NCBI GenBank assembly: GCA_022870745.1
Contig: CP085323.1
Coordinates: forward strand, 4,960,001-5,024,000
Direction of reading: 5' to 3'
Source of the DNA: Silvibacterium acidisoli
Lineage (GTDB): Bacteria > Acidobacteriota > Terriglobia > Terriglobales > Acidobacteriaceae
Length of the DNA stretch: 64,000 nucleotides
Of this stretch, positions 38,701 to 44,814 are shown piece by piece. The first letter of the stretch is position 1. Each line of letters opens with the position of its first letter. The position numbers and the translations under genes are program-made. Under the pieces are notes generated by a model. It was not told where the DNA came from. It saw only the letters and a list, made by a program, of their open reading frames with translations, and made no database searches.

Positions 38701-39846
38701 CGTACCGCAGATCGCGTTATTCGGATACCACAGTATCGGGTTGGGAACGTTGATCTGCTGATCGAACATCGGAACCGCGCCGGTTGGAAAGGTGCTGGGC
38801 GTCATCGGCGGAACGTTCTGCGTCACGGCAGGCGCTGTGACCACAACGTTGCCCTGCGCATCTACGATCTGCGTCGTTAGCGTAACCTGCTGTGCGACGG
38901 ATGACTCGTTGAGGACATTCGTTTGCACCTCGACGAGGGCGGAGGCAGCCGTTGCCGTCCCCTCGAGAGCCGGCACCTCGGATACCGTCCCGACATAGGT
39001 GCCCCAGGTCCTAGTGTTCGAGTAGACATTCAGTGGGATGTGAACCGGATTCGTGACATACAGCTTTACATTACGGAACAGTCCCGCCATCGCCTGGCCG
39101 AATCGGAAATCTTCAGCGAAATTCGGCGTTTCAAACCAGGGAGAGCCGCGAGCGACGTCGATGGCAATCACGTTGTCCGTCTGACCGTCTGCAACGATGT
39201 ACGGCGTAAGGTCACAGATGACCGGGACGAAACCGACCACGTGCGTGGCCTGCGCGTCTGCCGCTACCGCGCTGATGCCGGGCAGCAGCGTGCCGTTGAT
39301 AAAGACCTGAACGCCTGAGTGCGCTCCCTCGAGATTCAGGAGAAACTTCTGGCCTGCATACTTGGAGTCGACCTTGAAGTGCAGGCGATACCAGTTATTT
39401 TGCCCGTTGAGTGAACCCTCTCCACCGCCAGAGCCCTGATTGATAAAGGTGCGAGGAATGTTTGCATCGTAAGGCAATCCAACCTGGGTCCAGGTGGCGC
39501 TGCCGTCGGAGCTCTCGCTAAAGCCGGGCGCCGAGTAAGACGTGGAGTTGTTGGTGTTCTCGAACCACCAGTTGCTTTGCGGCGCATTCGATGCCGAGGC
39601 AGCATTGCCGATGTACTGCGGCATGCCTGCTGCAAGATTGATTGTCGAGCGTTGCGATATCGGCAGCGTGGGCTCGACCTGCTGCTGCTGGCTATAGCCC
39701 GTGCGCGCGCCTACCAGCGCAGCCAGTACAAAGACCATCGCTAGAAATGCCGGCCGCGCACGCTTCTTCCACAGAACCCGGTCAGCCAGAACAAAGGCAG
39801 GCATCGGAACAGAAAATGTCCCAGAACTACAGGCAGGTGATCTCAA
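29719..39846 (-). CDS. Giant secreted multimodular protein: GH2-like N-terminus, Ig, F5/8, FN3 and malectin modules, C-terminal GH64 beta-1,3-glucanase
   Basis: A 3375-residue protein from TTG 39846, supported by AGAGGA about 8 bases upstream. A signal segment ('AFLAMVFVLAALVGA', about residues 33-47) is followed by a GH2-type jelly roll (about 70-265), GH2 sandwich (270-410) and TIM barrel (415-770) with 'IRDRSHPSILDWERDNGG'. Next come Ig-like modules (about 800-1235), an F5/8 discoidin domain (about 1239-1400, 'WLQVDLGSVQSF'), a DUF1566/Lcl-like piece (about 1402-1520), Ig and FN3 units, four malectin domains (about 1722, 1969, 2310 and 2555 onward, 'ESVYQNQR', 'LHFDEFYWTQ'), a chitobiase-C-like module and an Ig. 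Residues about 2980-3375 are GH64, with candidate catalytic Glu3118 ('DWYEFTY') and Asp3135 ('QVDQFGLP') and the end 'EHMAFGIGW'. The usual GH2 acid/base motif GNE is absent. Probable role: extracellular breakdown of beta-1,3-glucan. Confidence 0.9.
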   Translation of the reverse strand: MRSPACSSGTFSVPMPAFVLADRVLWKKRARPAFLAMVFVLAALVGARTGYSQQQQVEPTLPISQRSTINLAAGMPQYIGNAASASNAPQSNWWFENTNNSTSYSAPGFSESSDGSATWTQVGLPYDANIPRTFINQGSGGGEGSLNGQNNWYRLHFKVDSKYAGQKFLLNLEGAHSGVQVFINGTLLPGISAVAADAQATHVVGFVPVICDLTPYIVADGQTDNVIAIDVARGSPWFETPNFAEDFRFGQAMAGLFRNVKLYVTNPVHIPLNVYSNTRTWGTYVGTVSEVPALEGTATAASALVEVQTNVLNESSVAQQVTLTTQIVDAQGNVVVTAPAVTQNVPPMTPSTFPTGAVPMFDQQINVPNPILWYPNNAICGTPAVSCGSPYLYKVYHIVSVNGVIVDSAQSSLGIRTITWDANFPSFNGHAQYLWGGASRYDYPALGSSVPDEQWWRDMAQIAAQGGNVWRPGHSTSSEEMVEAADAYGIMIDQPSGDGENYWNATTPPTADDLQLKQEVHRDMIIRDRSHPSILDWERDNGGMNPTLASELETIETTWDNINTRVSADRSYSPAYGFMDECDGAGCEAGNKEQNPNNPAFGAEYWDNVGTGRGLAYDFELAFAAPYLDDWRQGRQANAFGMAQWYFAESPGETSLWAEYQNQPNMLNLVRSLGYSSTDANRFPRLLYYIYQANWIPFSVKPVVHLAHHWNRSYEYTPGTPIQENAFSNCPSVRLLINGSPKDPVTGAVLADQTPNPWSVDSHSDLTQNTTVMPGQVHWMVNWAPGTVSAVCLDENSNPVANVTDSRTTAGAESRIVLSVVPEVTKPDGTSFQWTANGSDAAMVVAQVEDANGNLVPTAADNVTFSVSGPASYMGGTQQLVADPSWTTYYQDAFSQANSSVIAGVPFAFFHSPGDPELNFEGGLQKIALRSTFTPGTTTVTASAPGLASGSVTLTSVAPPPPVQSQAPVIIVPPVNAATTAGFSATFSVVASGSGTLTYQWSNNNGEIPGATAAVYTTPATTIADNGDMYTVTVTSSLGTVTSSPATLTVDTSAKVAITAQPAPQTVVVGQSATLSVTASGSPSLTYQWYRTGSGAIAGATQASYTTPVFTANGSAGFYVVVTNPVSSAQSSTALVTVNAATPVIFTTQPAGVIAPVNEPVQFTAVVTGSAPYTYQWQFTPAGGTTTILTSGSQLSNTLTYTIPAVSIENVGAYTVTVNNAANAAATSNAAQLTLAPPGVNLALNAVATSSSSQTPCTDGTTMPPFSGANCLGAEDAVDGNLTTRWGSAVANAPPTPAVPGVDPSWLQVDLGSVQSFNTVIINWEAAYATQFQIEYTNQDPATNPTWNVAWPPANTEPTNAGGTQTLNFPTVQGQYIRMNGTQRASQYGYSIYEFQVYNVPQCGGPTERYTVNTSNPNLVTDNLTSLTWTRTIETDTAAGSQFTGVSAQNYCASISMRLPTQSEALGISGVNNASCAFRGTWSTWTSTVDPDDATKSSIVNFDGSSSFQVTNNFPGATLCASGTSAGAAPVITTEPVSQTVTVGQTASFSVAATGSGSLTYQWSKNGSPISGATSSTYTTPATTAADNDTLFSVAVGDAFGTTTSSTAALTVQAVNCAAVPSTPGTLTAGANAASQVNLTWGTSTAPTGCVISYNVYRSTTAGFTPSAADQIATATSTTYSDTSAAPTTTYYYIVEASDSAGNSAASNAASATTPELGCTSNCGSDVIAISAGGPGAGIFSPDEDFTGGGASGTNATISTTGVTNPAPESVYQNQRFGNFSYTLTGLTPATNYVVRLHFDEFYWTQPGQRVFNVSINGTQVLTNFDIFAAAGGQDIAIVEQFAATSTAQGQITLQFTSVADNAEVNGIEVLTATAVNTPPGAPSNLAASVASSSQINLSWTASATAGASYTVFRNGNPVANGLTATTYNDAGLAASTTYSYTVEAVDPAGTSLASNTATATTFDVNCAAGCGSEVLAISAGGPAAGVYAADEDFNGGGASGTNATINTSKVMNPAPESVYQNQRVGNNFTYTLPGLMPGATYTVRLHFDEFYWTQPGQRVFNVSINGAQVLSSFDIVATAGGPDIAVVEPFTVTANSQGQIVLQFTTITDNAEINGIEVISAAPVAPASLTAAAVAANQINVTWPASTTPGVVYDVFRSTTAGFTPSSANQIATATGTNYSDTGVMMNTTYYYAVEASNASGTSAPSPQANATTAALPAAPANLTATAASSSEIDLSWTASATPGVAYTVLRNGAVAASNLATTTYSDTGLTASTGYSYTVLAVNAAGTSPASNTASATTGAEASTPTNNGSDILAISAGGPATGNFAADEDFTGGTPSGSGATISTSGVVNPAPESVYQNQRFGNFTYTLTGLTPATNYVVRLHFDEFYWTQPGQRVFNVSINGTQVLTNFDILAAAGGQDIAVVEQFAASANAQGQIALQLVSIKDNAEINGIEVQNATAANTPPGAPSNLAASVASSRQINLSWTASATWGVTYTVFRNGTAVANGLTVTSFNDAGLTASTTYSYTVQAVDSAGTSMASNTATARTFDVNCTSGCGTDVLAISAGGPAAGAYAADEDFNGGNPSGTNATIDTSKVMNPAPESVYQNQRVGNSFSYTLPGLTPGASYTVRLHFDEFYWTQQGQRVFNVSINGAQVLSSFDIVATAGGPDIAIVEPFTAIANAQGQIVLQFTTVTDNAEINGIEVIGAAPAAPASLTAADVSTSQINLSWTASTTSGVVYDVFRSTASGFTPSSANQIGTATVTSYSDTGLAVNTSYFYVVEASSASGTSAPSPQASATTTPAAPSTVATPTFTPVPGSYTAAQSVSIDDATQGATVYYTTNGTVPTTSSLIYSSAIPVSANETIQAIAVLAGQVSGVATGTYTINSATGPVTAPAITTAPAPQAVTIGRTATFSVVATGNALSYQWFKNGIAIPGATNASYATPGTTASDNGSSFTVTATNSVSSATSSAATLSVNASPSYTVVPGFVATDLNNNTNGVWADNQIYVEILGNDPVSGALEWVNFNGTATPANVADNTASNALTGPDGQTYPNYSFTLAESHQLKLPPLSSGRIYISEGSPLYMSIVPAANGPNGYAGPNPLNGTDPNLNVHYDWYEFTYGANGSIFINTTQVDQFGLPLLLDVWGSGETFHMQVGINESIANLDKEYAAQVPADFQVPALTNLRILAPKQSVTMATGGFSQTYFQSLIANAWAQYATKPLSITVNGRQFTGTATGSTLNFTENNPAPANAGETFAVQQPSTSDLVQCSGTMATGVAPAAGQPATAQITDENNIQLQLENQICAATNRGVLLTPANWASVAAYYQSSPANFYSLFWHQHSVGGLAYGFSYDDNNNQSSTITTGQAEHMAFGIGW
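31725..34682 (-). repeat. Four malectin-FN3 units arranged as a duplicated two-unit block
   Basis: Malectin-coding units lie at about 34682-34230, 33940-33490, 32915-32470 and 32180-31725, each followed by FN3-coding sequence. Units 1 and 3 resemble each other more than units 2 and 4 (for example 'RFGNF.YTLTGLTPATNYVV' against 'RVGN.F.YTLPGL.PGA.YTV'), so a block of about 1.76 kb seems to have been duplicated. All four keep almost identical DNA for the 'QRVFNVSIN' segment. Malectin domains bind di- or oligosaccharides. Confidence 0.85.
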
Positions 39847-40834
39847 AGGGTCGTTCCTCTTTCAGATGTTGGGGGGAGCAACATGATCGAAAATCGGCAT
39901 GACTCTTTATTGCCGACAAGGGATAGCGAAGCCTAGAGTAACGTATCTCCTGACACAAAGTAATGCACAGGCATTAAATCAGCATGATTAAAGTAACTTA
40001 TGACATTTGAATTACTTTTAAATTGAAACTAGATAGAGGCGAGAGTGAATTTCTCCGAGGAGACGCTGGCAGGACGGGGACACGTTGCACGCCCGGGCAG
40101 CTATTGGAGTACCTCGCCGATGGAAGCGGTAGCGATGAATGGCAAAGGAATCGATCCAATCTGAAAGGAAAAACTAATTTTCTGCAAACGCGCTTTCTTT
40201 CTGAAAGTGATCTTTGCTGATCTTGCATATGCTTACTTCAAAGTGAGCACAACTCATTACACGGAAAGCCAAGTTGCTGATCGTCTAGCCGTAAATACTG
40301 GCGGACAATACAGCTATATCTTTCTTATGATCTTTAACGATTGATACATATACTGCTCCGCCAATTTCTTCTGTATGTTATTGCGGCATAATTGACGGGG
40401 CACTAAACCGCGGTCGCTAGTTGGCGATAAGAAACTCGCCAATCGATTCATTTTGCGAATCCCTCTGTTCCGCCGCATAGATCCTGCAAGCCTCGCCGCA
40501 TCTCATCTGCACGATTCCCCTATCCAGAAAACGCCGCAGGCGGGACGATTCATTCAACAAGAAATTGATATTCTTGAAGGGTGGTTTATCCCTCAGCAAT
40601 ACAATTCATAGTTCTCGCAGCATCCCCGAGGGAAACCGTCTCCATGAACGGACTACAGCGGCTTTCTGCATCGGCCGGGAGATTGAATTCGGCGGTCAGG
40701 CCAAAGATTCAGCTTGCGCTCGATCCTCTACCTCCGTCAGCGGACTATCTCACTTTCCTAGATCTGGCCGCGCCGTGCTCAAACTTCATACAACAGAGCC
40801 CGGATTATCAAAGAGTTCGAGTAAGGTGAGCTTC
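39847..40834. promoter_or_regulatory. AT-rich intergenic region between the giant gene and the AraC regulator
   Basis: This gap of about 1 kb is visibly richer in A and T than its surroundings, most of all 39900-40400. It should contain the promoters for the giant gene (-) and the AraC gene (+). The element CGCGCTTTCTTTCTGAAAG at 40189-40207 recurs with three differences at 41808-41826, upstream of the condensation-domain gene. A small open frame (40581-40829) ending at the AraC ribosome site is not convincing as a gene. Confidence 0.45.
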
Positions 40835-41776
40835 GTGAATACTAGAGAACCATCAGCATTTCGTACTCGCAATCATGAAGGAATCCACCCGGCACGCGGA
40901 GCCGACCGAGCCATTCAACAACTCTTCCAGGGAATGAGATCGCCGAAATCTCCCAGCGTAGATATTTTTGAGAGCGATGTAGCTATTCAACGTTGCATGA
41001 TCGGCTCGGGCGAACAGTCCGAAGTAGCTGTCGATTATCACTGTCTGGTTCTTTGGGACACCCACGTCGCCGAAGGAGAACTCGCTCTTGGCGGCTGCTT
41101 CAGGCCCTACAAAAAGTTTCCTAATACAATCAGCACCGTCGTCCCGGGTTTCTTTCCCGCAGTCAGGAATCTCTCTCCTCACACAGCGATTGTTTGCTCC
41201 ATGAATGCAGGTTTCATAAGCCACCTTGAAGGAGAGCTCGACAGGCTGCCGCAAGGATCGTTCCATGAGCTCGCCGGTCAGGATGACTTTGTTCTAAGAA
41301 ACATCACGCGCCTCCTAATCAAGGAGGCGGATGACGGAGGGCTCTCCGGAAAGCTCTACAGCGAGTCGCTCACCGTAGCTCTTGCCAGTCGCTTGTTATA
41401 TCTTGGCCGATCGGCTAAGCAGCCTGAGCCAGGAAAGGTTTCAGCTCTTCCGCGCCGCTCGCTCGCGAGAGTCCTGGACCGAATGCGATCGGATATCCAC
41501 ATAGACACCAGCCTGAAGACTTTAGCTGCAGAAGCCGGGTACAGCCAATCTCAGTTTTTGAAGATGTTTCGAGCAGCGACCGGCACGACACCTCATCAAT
41601 ACCTGCTCGATCTCAAACTGGAGAAAGCCAAAGTGCTCATGGCCGCTCGAAACATCTCGATGATCGACATTGCGGCTGCTTGTGGCTTCTCGAGCCAGTC
41701 TCATCTGTCTACGACCTTCCGCAACCGTTTCGGCTCAACTCCAAGCCGCTACATCCGCGACCTGCGTAGGAAATGA
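40835..41776 (+). CDS. AraC-family transcriptional regulator
   Basis: The frame is open further upstream, but GTG 40835 is the best start: AAGGTGAG lies about 5 bases before it and the length becomes 313 residues, normal for the family. The N-terminal two thirds ('VDIFESDVAIQRCMIGSGEQ', 'AGQDDFVLRNITRLLIKEA') fits an AraC-type sensing domain of unknown ligand. The C-terminal double helix-turn-helix is complete: 'TSLKTLAAEAGYSQSQFLKMFRAATGTTPHQY' region and then 'MIDIAAACGFSSQSHLSTTFRNRFGSTPSRY' region. It lies 143 bases upstream of a condensation-domain acyltransferase on the same strand and probably regulates it. Confidence 0.87.
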   Translation: MNTREPSAFRTRNHEGIHPARGADRAIQQLFQGMRSPKSPSVDIFESDVAIQRCMIGSGEQSEVAVDYHCLVLWDTHVAEGELALGGCFRPYKKFPNTISTVVPGFFPAVRNLSPHTAIVCSMNAGFISHLEGELDRLPQGSFHELAGQDDFVLRNITRLLIKEADDGGLSGKLYSESLTVALASRLLYLGRSAKQPEPGKVSALPRRSLARVLDRMRSDIHIDTSLKTLAAEAGYSQSQFLKMFRAATGTTPHQYLLDLKLEKAKVLMAARNISMIDIAAACGFSSQSHLSTTFRNRFGSTPSRYIRDLRRK

Positions 41777-41919
41777 CCAGAGGCCCCGGCGGATCGCTTT
41801 ATGAAAACGTGCTTCTTTTCTGAAAGATTCTCCTGCGGCTCTCAGGTACGTTAGGACGAGAAACAAATGGTTGACCCTGCAACCTATTTGTTCTAACTAA
41901 CATTCGTTTAAGGGCACCT

Positions 41920-43137
41920 ATGACGCAGTCGCAACCGGCCATGCTCCGCTCTCTCACCGCGCACGAAGAAATATATTGGCTGCTCAATTGGAACAGCCCG
42001 ATTCATGCAGTGCTTGCCGCTCATGTAGTGGGTTCGACTACTGCCGAGGACTGGCGGGTCGCACTTGATCTCCTACAGCAGCGGCACCCTCTGCTCTCTG
42101 TAAGCATCGACGCTGCAGATGGGTATCGGCCCTTCTTCAAGCATCATGCCCAGGCGCCGATTCCTCTCCGGGTGGTTGCAGGTGAATCAGTGTCAAGATG
42201 GGAGGCGGAGATTGAGCGGGAGCTGGCAATTCCATTTGCTCCCGGCGAGGCACCATTGCTGCGTGCCGTGCTCATTCATCAGCCTGACCGTTCGGTTATC
42301 ATTCTCGCGGCATGTCACTCCATCGCGGACGGAACTTCAATTCAGCTACTCGTTCGCGACCTCTTAATGGCAATGGCCGGCCATTCCCTCGAGCCGCTCG
42401 GTTTTCCTCGCTCCGAGGAGGAGTTGCTTGACATAAGTCCGCAGCCTCCCACTCAGGTCATAATCGAAGATCTAAGCGACGCGCCCATCAACGATGCCGG
42501 GCAACCATCGGTCTTAAGTCTGCAGCTCACTCAAGAGCTGACTCAGAAGCTGACCACTCGTGCACGGATGGAAGGCACGACCGTTCACGGTGTACTTGCT
42601 GCTGCGTTCGTTCTTGCAATGCGTCAGCAAGCGCCTGAGTTCCTCACAAAGCCGGTTCGCATCATCTCGCCGGTCAATACCCGGCCCGTGCTCGGCGCAC
42701 AGCAGGAGTGCGGACTCTATTTCACTTCTCCTCAGGCATCTTTCGATCCTGAGACCGCTCACTCGTTTTGGGAGATAGCACGTTCCGCCAGGCAACGCAT
42801 TATTGAAGCTTCAACGCGTGAAGTTCTCACAGGCGTGACGAACTATATGCAATGCATGATCGCAGGCGGGCTTACCAAAGCCTCAGCAGCCGACACGCTT
42901 AATAATGCGTTTGCAACGGATCTTCTACTGAGCAATCTTGGAAGGACACCATTCGATTCGATGTTCGGGCACTTGAAGCTTGAGTCTCTGTGGGGGCCTG
43001 CCGTTTTGAGTGGAATTCATGCCGCTCAGACTGTCGGAGCGGCATCAACGAATGGCTCCTTATGCTTGCTTCTGACGAGCTATGAACCGATTCCATTTTT
43101 GCTGCAAACAGTGGAGACAATCCTCTCCAACATTTAG
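41920..43137 (+). CDS. Stand-alone condensation-domain acyltransferase
   Basis: A 405-residue protein from ATG 41920, with TAAGG upstream. It is a single condensation-fold domain: the active-site motif HHxxxDG appears as 'ACHSIADG' (Cys132, His133, Asp137, Gly138), so the catalytic second His is kept and the first is Cys. 'IISPVNTRPVLG' and 'DLLLSNLGRTPF' match later family segments (the latter like the DFG-region loop of PapA-type enzymes). No carrier protein, adenylation domain or ketosynthase lies nearby. Relatives such as PapA5 transfer acyl groups to alcohols, and others make amides. It would act in the cytoplasm, as no signal peptide is present. Substrates are unknown; the AraC gene upstream is the likely regulator. 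Confidence 0.82.
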   Translation: MTQSQPAMLRSLTAHEEIYWLLNWNSPIHAVLAAHVVGSTTAEDWRVALDLLQQRHPLLSVSIDAADGYRPFFKHHAQAPIPLRVVAGESVSRWEAEIERELAIPFAPGEAPLLRAVLIHQPDRSVIILAACHSIADGTSIQLLVRDLLMAMAGHSLEPLGFPRSEEELLDISPQPPTQVIIEDLSDAPINDAGQPSVLSLQLTQELTQKLTTRARMEGTTVHGVLAAAFVLAMRQQAPEFLTKPVRIISPVNTRPVLGAQQECGLYFTSPQASFDPETAHSFWEIARSARQRIIEASTREVLTGVTNYMQCMIAGGLTKASAADTLNNAFATDLLLSNLGRTPFDSMFGHLKLESLWGPAVLSGIHAAQTVGAASTNGSLCLLLTSYEPIPFLLQTVETILSNI

Positions 43138-43140
43138 TCT

Positions 43141-43178
43141 CAGACCGTTTCGGAGTCCGGCGAAACCGAGGTGGTCTG
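43141..43178. terminator. Hairpin between convergent genes
   Basis: CAGACC/GGTCTG and GTTTCG/CGAAAC form a two-part stem with a bulge, starting four bases after the condensation-domain gene's stop. No T tract follows, so terminator activity is uncertain. Confidence 0.4.
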
Positions 43179-43269
43179 CCCGGCAAAGTCTTTCGTTACC
43201 TCTCCGGATCTGCCCGGCGGACAGCGAAATCAGCTGCCATCGCACAATCCTTAATTCACAGACACGGCA

Positions 43270-44613
43270 TTACCAGAAACGAGTGGCAACCACCTCGGTT
43301 TGACCGGGCTCGTCGTCGACGACTTTCACGTGGATGACTACCTGCATGTTTTCATCTGCCCAGTTCTTCGGCGCGTTACGAAGAATGTCGGCAATCTTTT
43401 TCCGGTCGACCAGGATTTCACTGGCGGCCTGGGTTCCGTATTGCCCAATGCCTGCGGCCGTCAGCATGATGCTGTTGCTTTGCGGGAGAATCAGGCGGGA
43501 GAGGATGGCATAATCGTCGAGCGTTGAGCTTCCTGAGCCAGTACGAACCTTCCAGAAGCGGCTCTTGTCCTGGCGATCCGCAATCGTATCGCCGTTCAAA
43601 AAGGTGAATGGAGTATTGCGAGTTATGCCCAGCGTCCACCCGTTATTGAAGGCCCCAATGAGGACCGTCGGGCCGGTGTGTACGTCGCCTGCCGAGATGT
43701 CTCCTGCGAAACGCAACTGGTAGGGCTTGCCGTAGCGGGCCAGCATCGAGGTTATGGAGTTCGAGGCCAGCACGTCTCCGGTAGATACGTAGGTATTGCT
43801 GGATGCACTCAGGTCTTTAGGATCGATACTCTTGATCGACGGAAGCTGCACAACGAATTCAGGCCCCTGGTTTGGAAGCCCGTTGTCGTGCCGGTAGCGC
43901 TCCAGAAAATCCGGCGAGAAACGATAGACGACGTTGGTTCCGGTGTAGACGAGTACCGGGACCGGGCTTTTGAGAGCCGGCGCCCAGAAGAGATGGAAGG
44001 CACGTTCCTGTGCCGATGGAATGGCCATCCATATATATGTCCCTGCAACAAGCAGGAGCATTGCCGCCAGCAGTCCCCAGAAAAAACGATAGGGAGTGAC
44101 GCGTAACGCGCGGCGAGGCTCAAGGACAGGTAGAGAGCTCGCGGTTGGAACTGCCTCTTCGACGGCGAGTAATGGCTGCTCGACTACGGCAGTGATCGGG
44201 GTGAGCGACTCGAACTTCGCCCGATAGGTTCCGGATGGAATCTCTATGAGAGTTCCGGCGTTACGTCCTTCACTCTGGTAGAACTGGGCAAGCCGTTTTC
44301 TTACCTCGGCGATGCGCGATCGCACGATCGGGTCGTTGGCCGTGTCGTAATCCGGGGCGCGGCCAAAGACCTCCGATCCGATGACCCGCTCACGCAGCAG
44401 CGTCTCGTTTCCCTTCAGGCTGTGCTCGACGACATAACGGAGCAGATCCTGGCATTGCCTGCTGCTCCGAAAAGGCGCACTCCCGAGAATCTCGCGCAGG
44501 GTTTTGCGGACGGCTGCCCGGTTCGGCGACAGCGCAGCTACAGAACTCGCTTCTGCCTCGTTTTGCTCAAGAATCTGCCCGCTTTGACCCTGCCCCTGAT
44601 CCTGAACCGCCAC
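43270..44613 (-). CDS. Membrane regulator with conserved 'EVFGR' head domain and unrecognised periplasmic domain (copy D)
   Basis: The open frame runs to 44925, inside the divergent TonB gene, so the true start must be later. GTG 44613, with GGGG six bases upstream, is a reasonable but uncertain choice and gives about 447 residues. The head has 'LRERVIGSEVFGRAPDYDTAND' and 'IEIPSGTYRAKF'. A membrane helix ('FFWGLLAAMLLLVAGTYIWM') leads to a periplasmic domain with 'VLIGAFNNGWTLGI', 'DYAILSRLILPQSNSIMLTAAG' and 'GTQAASEIL', matching copies A and B. About 200 bases separate it from the TonB receptor gene it faces, which with GH31 is its probable target. Ligand unknown. Confidence 0.74.
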   Translation of the reverse strand: MAVQDQGQGQSGQILEQNEAEASSVAALSPNRAAVRKTLREILGSAPFRSSRQCQDLLRYVVEHSLKGNETLLRERVIGSEVFGRAPDYDTANDPIVRSRIAEVRKRLAQFYQSEGRNAGTLIEIPSGTYRAKFESLTPITAVVEQPLLAVEEAVPTASSLPVLEPRRALRVTPYRFFWGLLAAMLLLVAGTYIWMAIPSAQERAFHLFWAPALKSPVPVLVYTGTNVVYRFSPDFLERYRHDNGLPNQGPEFVVQLPSIKSIDPKDLSASSNTYVSTGDVLASNSITSMLARYGKPYQLRFAGDISAGDVHTGPTVLIGAFNNGWTLGITRNTPFTFLNGDTIADRQDKSRFWKVRTGSGSSTLDDYAILSRLILPQSNSIMLTAAGIGQYGTQAASEILVDRKKIADILRNAPKNWADENMQVVIHVKVVDDEPGQTEVVATRFW

Positions 44614-44814
44614 TCTTAACCCCAGCACACAGGTACTGCACGTACCTGTCGAACTATTTGCAAGGAAACAAGATACTCCTTTTCTCCGCGACTCTCTACT
44701 GTACTGACCGTTGACGATCGTGTAGCCGCAGGAATCTCTTCCTTCTCGGTAAGTACGGATCCGGGGAGACACGCGCCGAAGACAGGTGTCGACTCGGAAC
44801 GGAGGAGAAGTCCA

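Noticed and set aside
39900-40400. AT-rich stretch as a replication origin or integration scar
   Set aside because: No DnaA-box cluster, tRNA gene, integrase or flanking direct repeats were found; it looks like an ordinary, if long, promoter region.
40581-40829. 82-codon open frame just upstream of the AraC gene
   Set aside because: No recognised domain, no clear ribosome site, and it ends inside the AraC ribosome-binding region; most likely chance.
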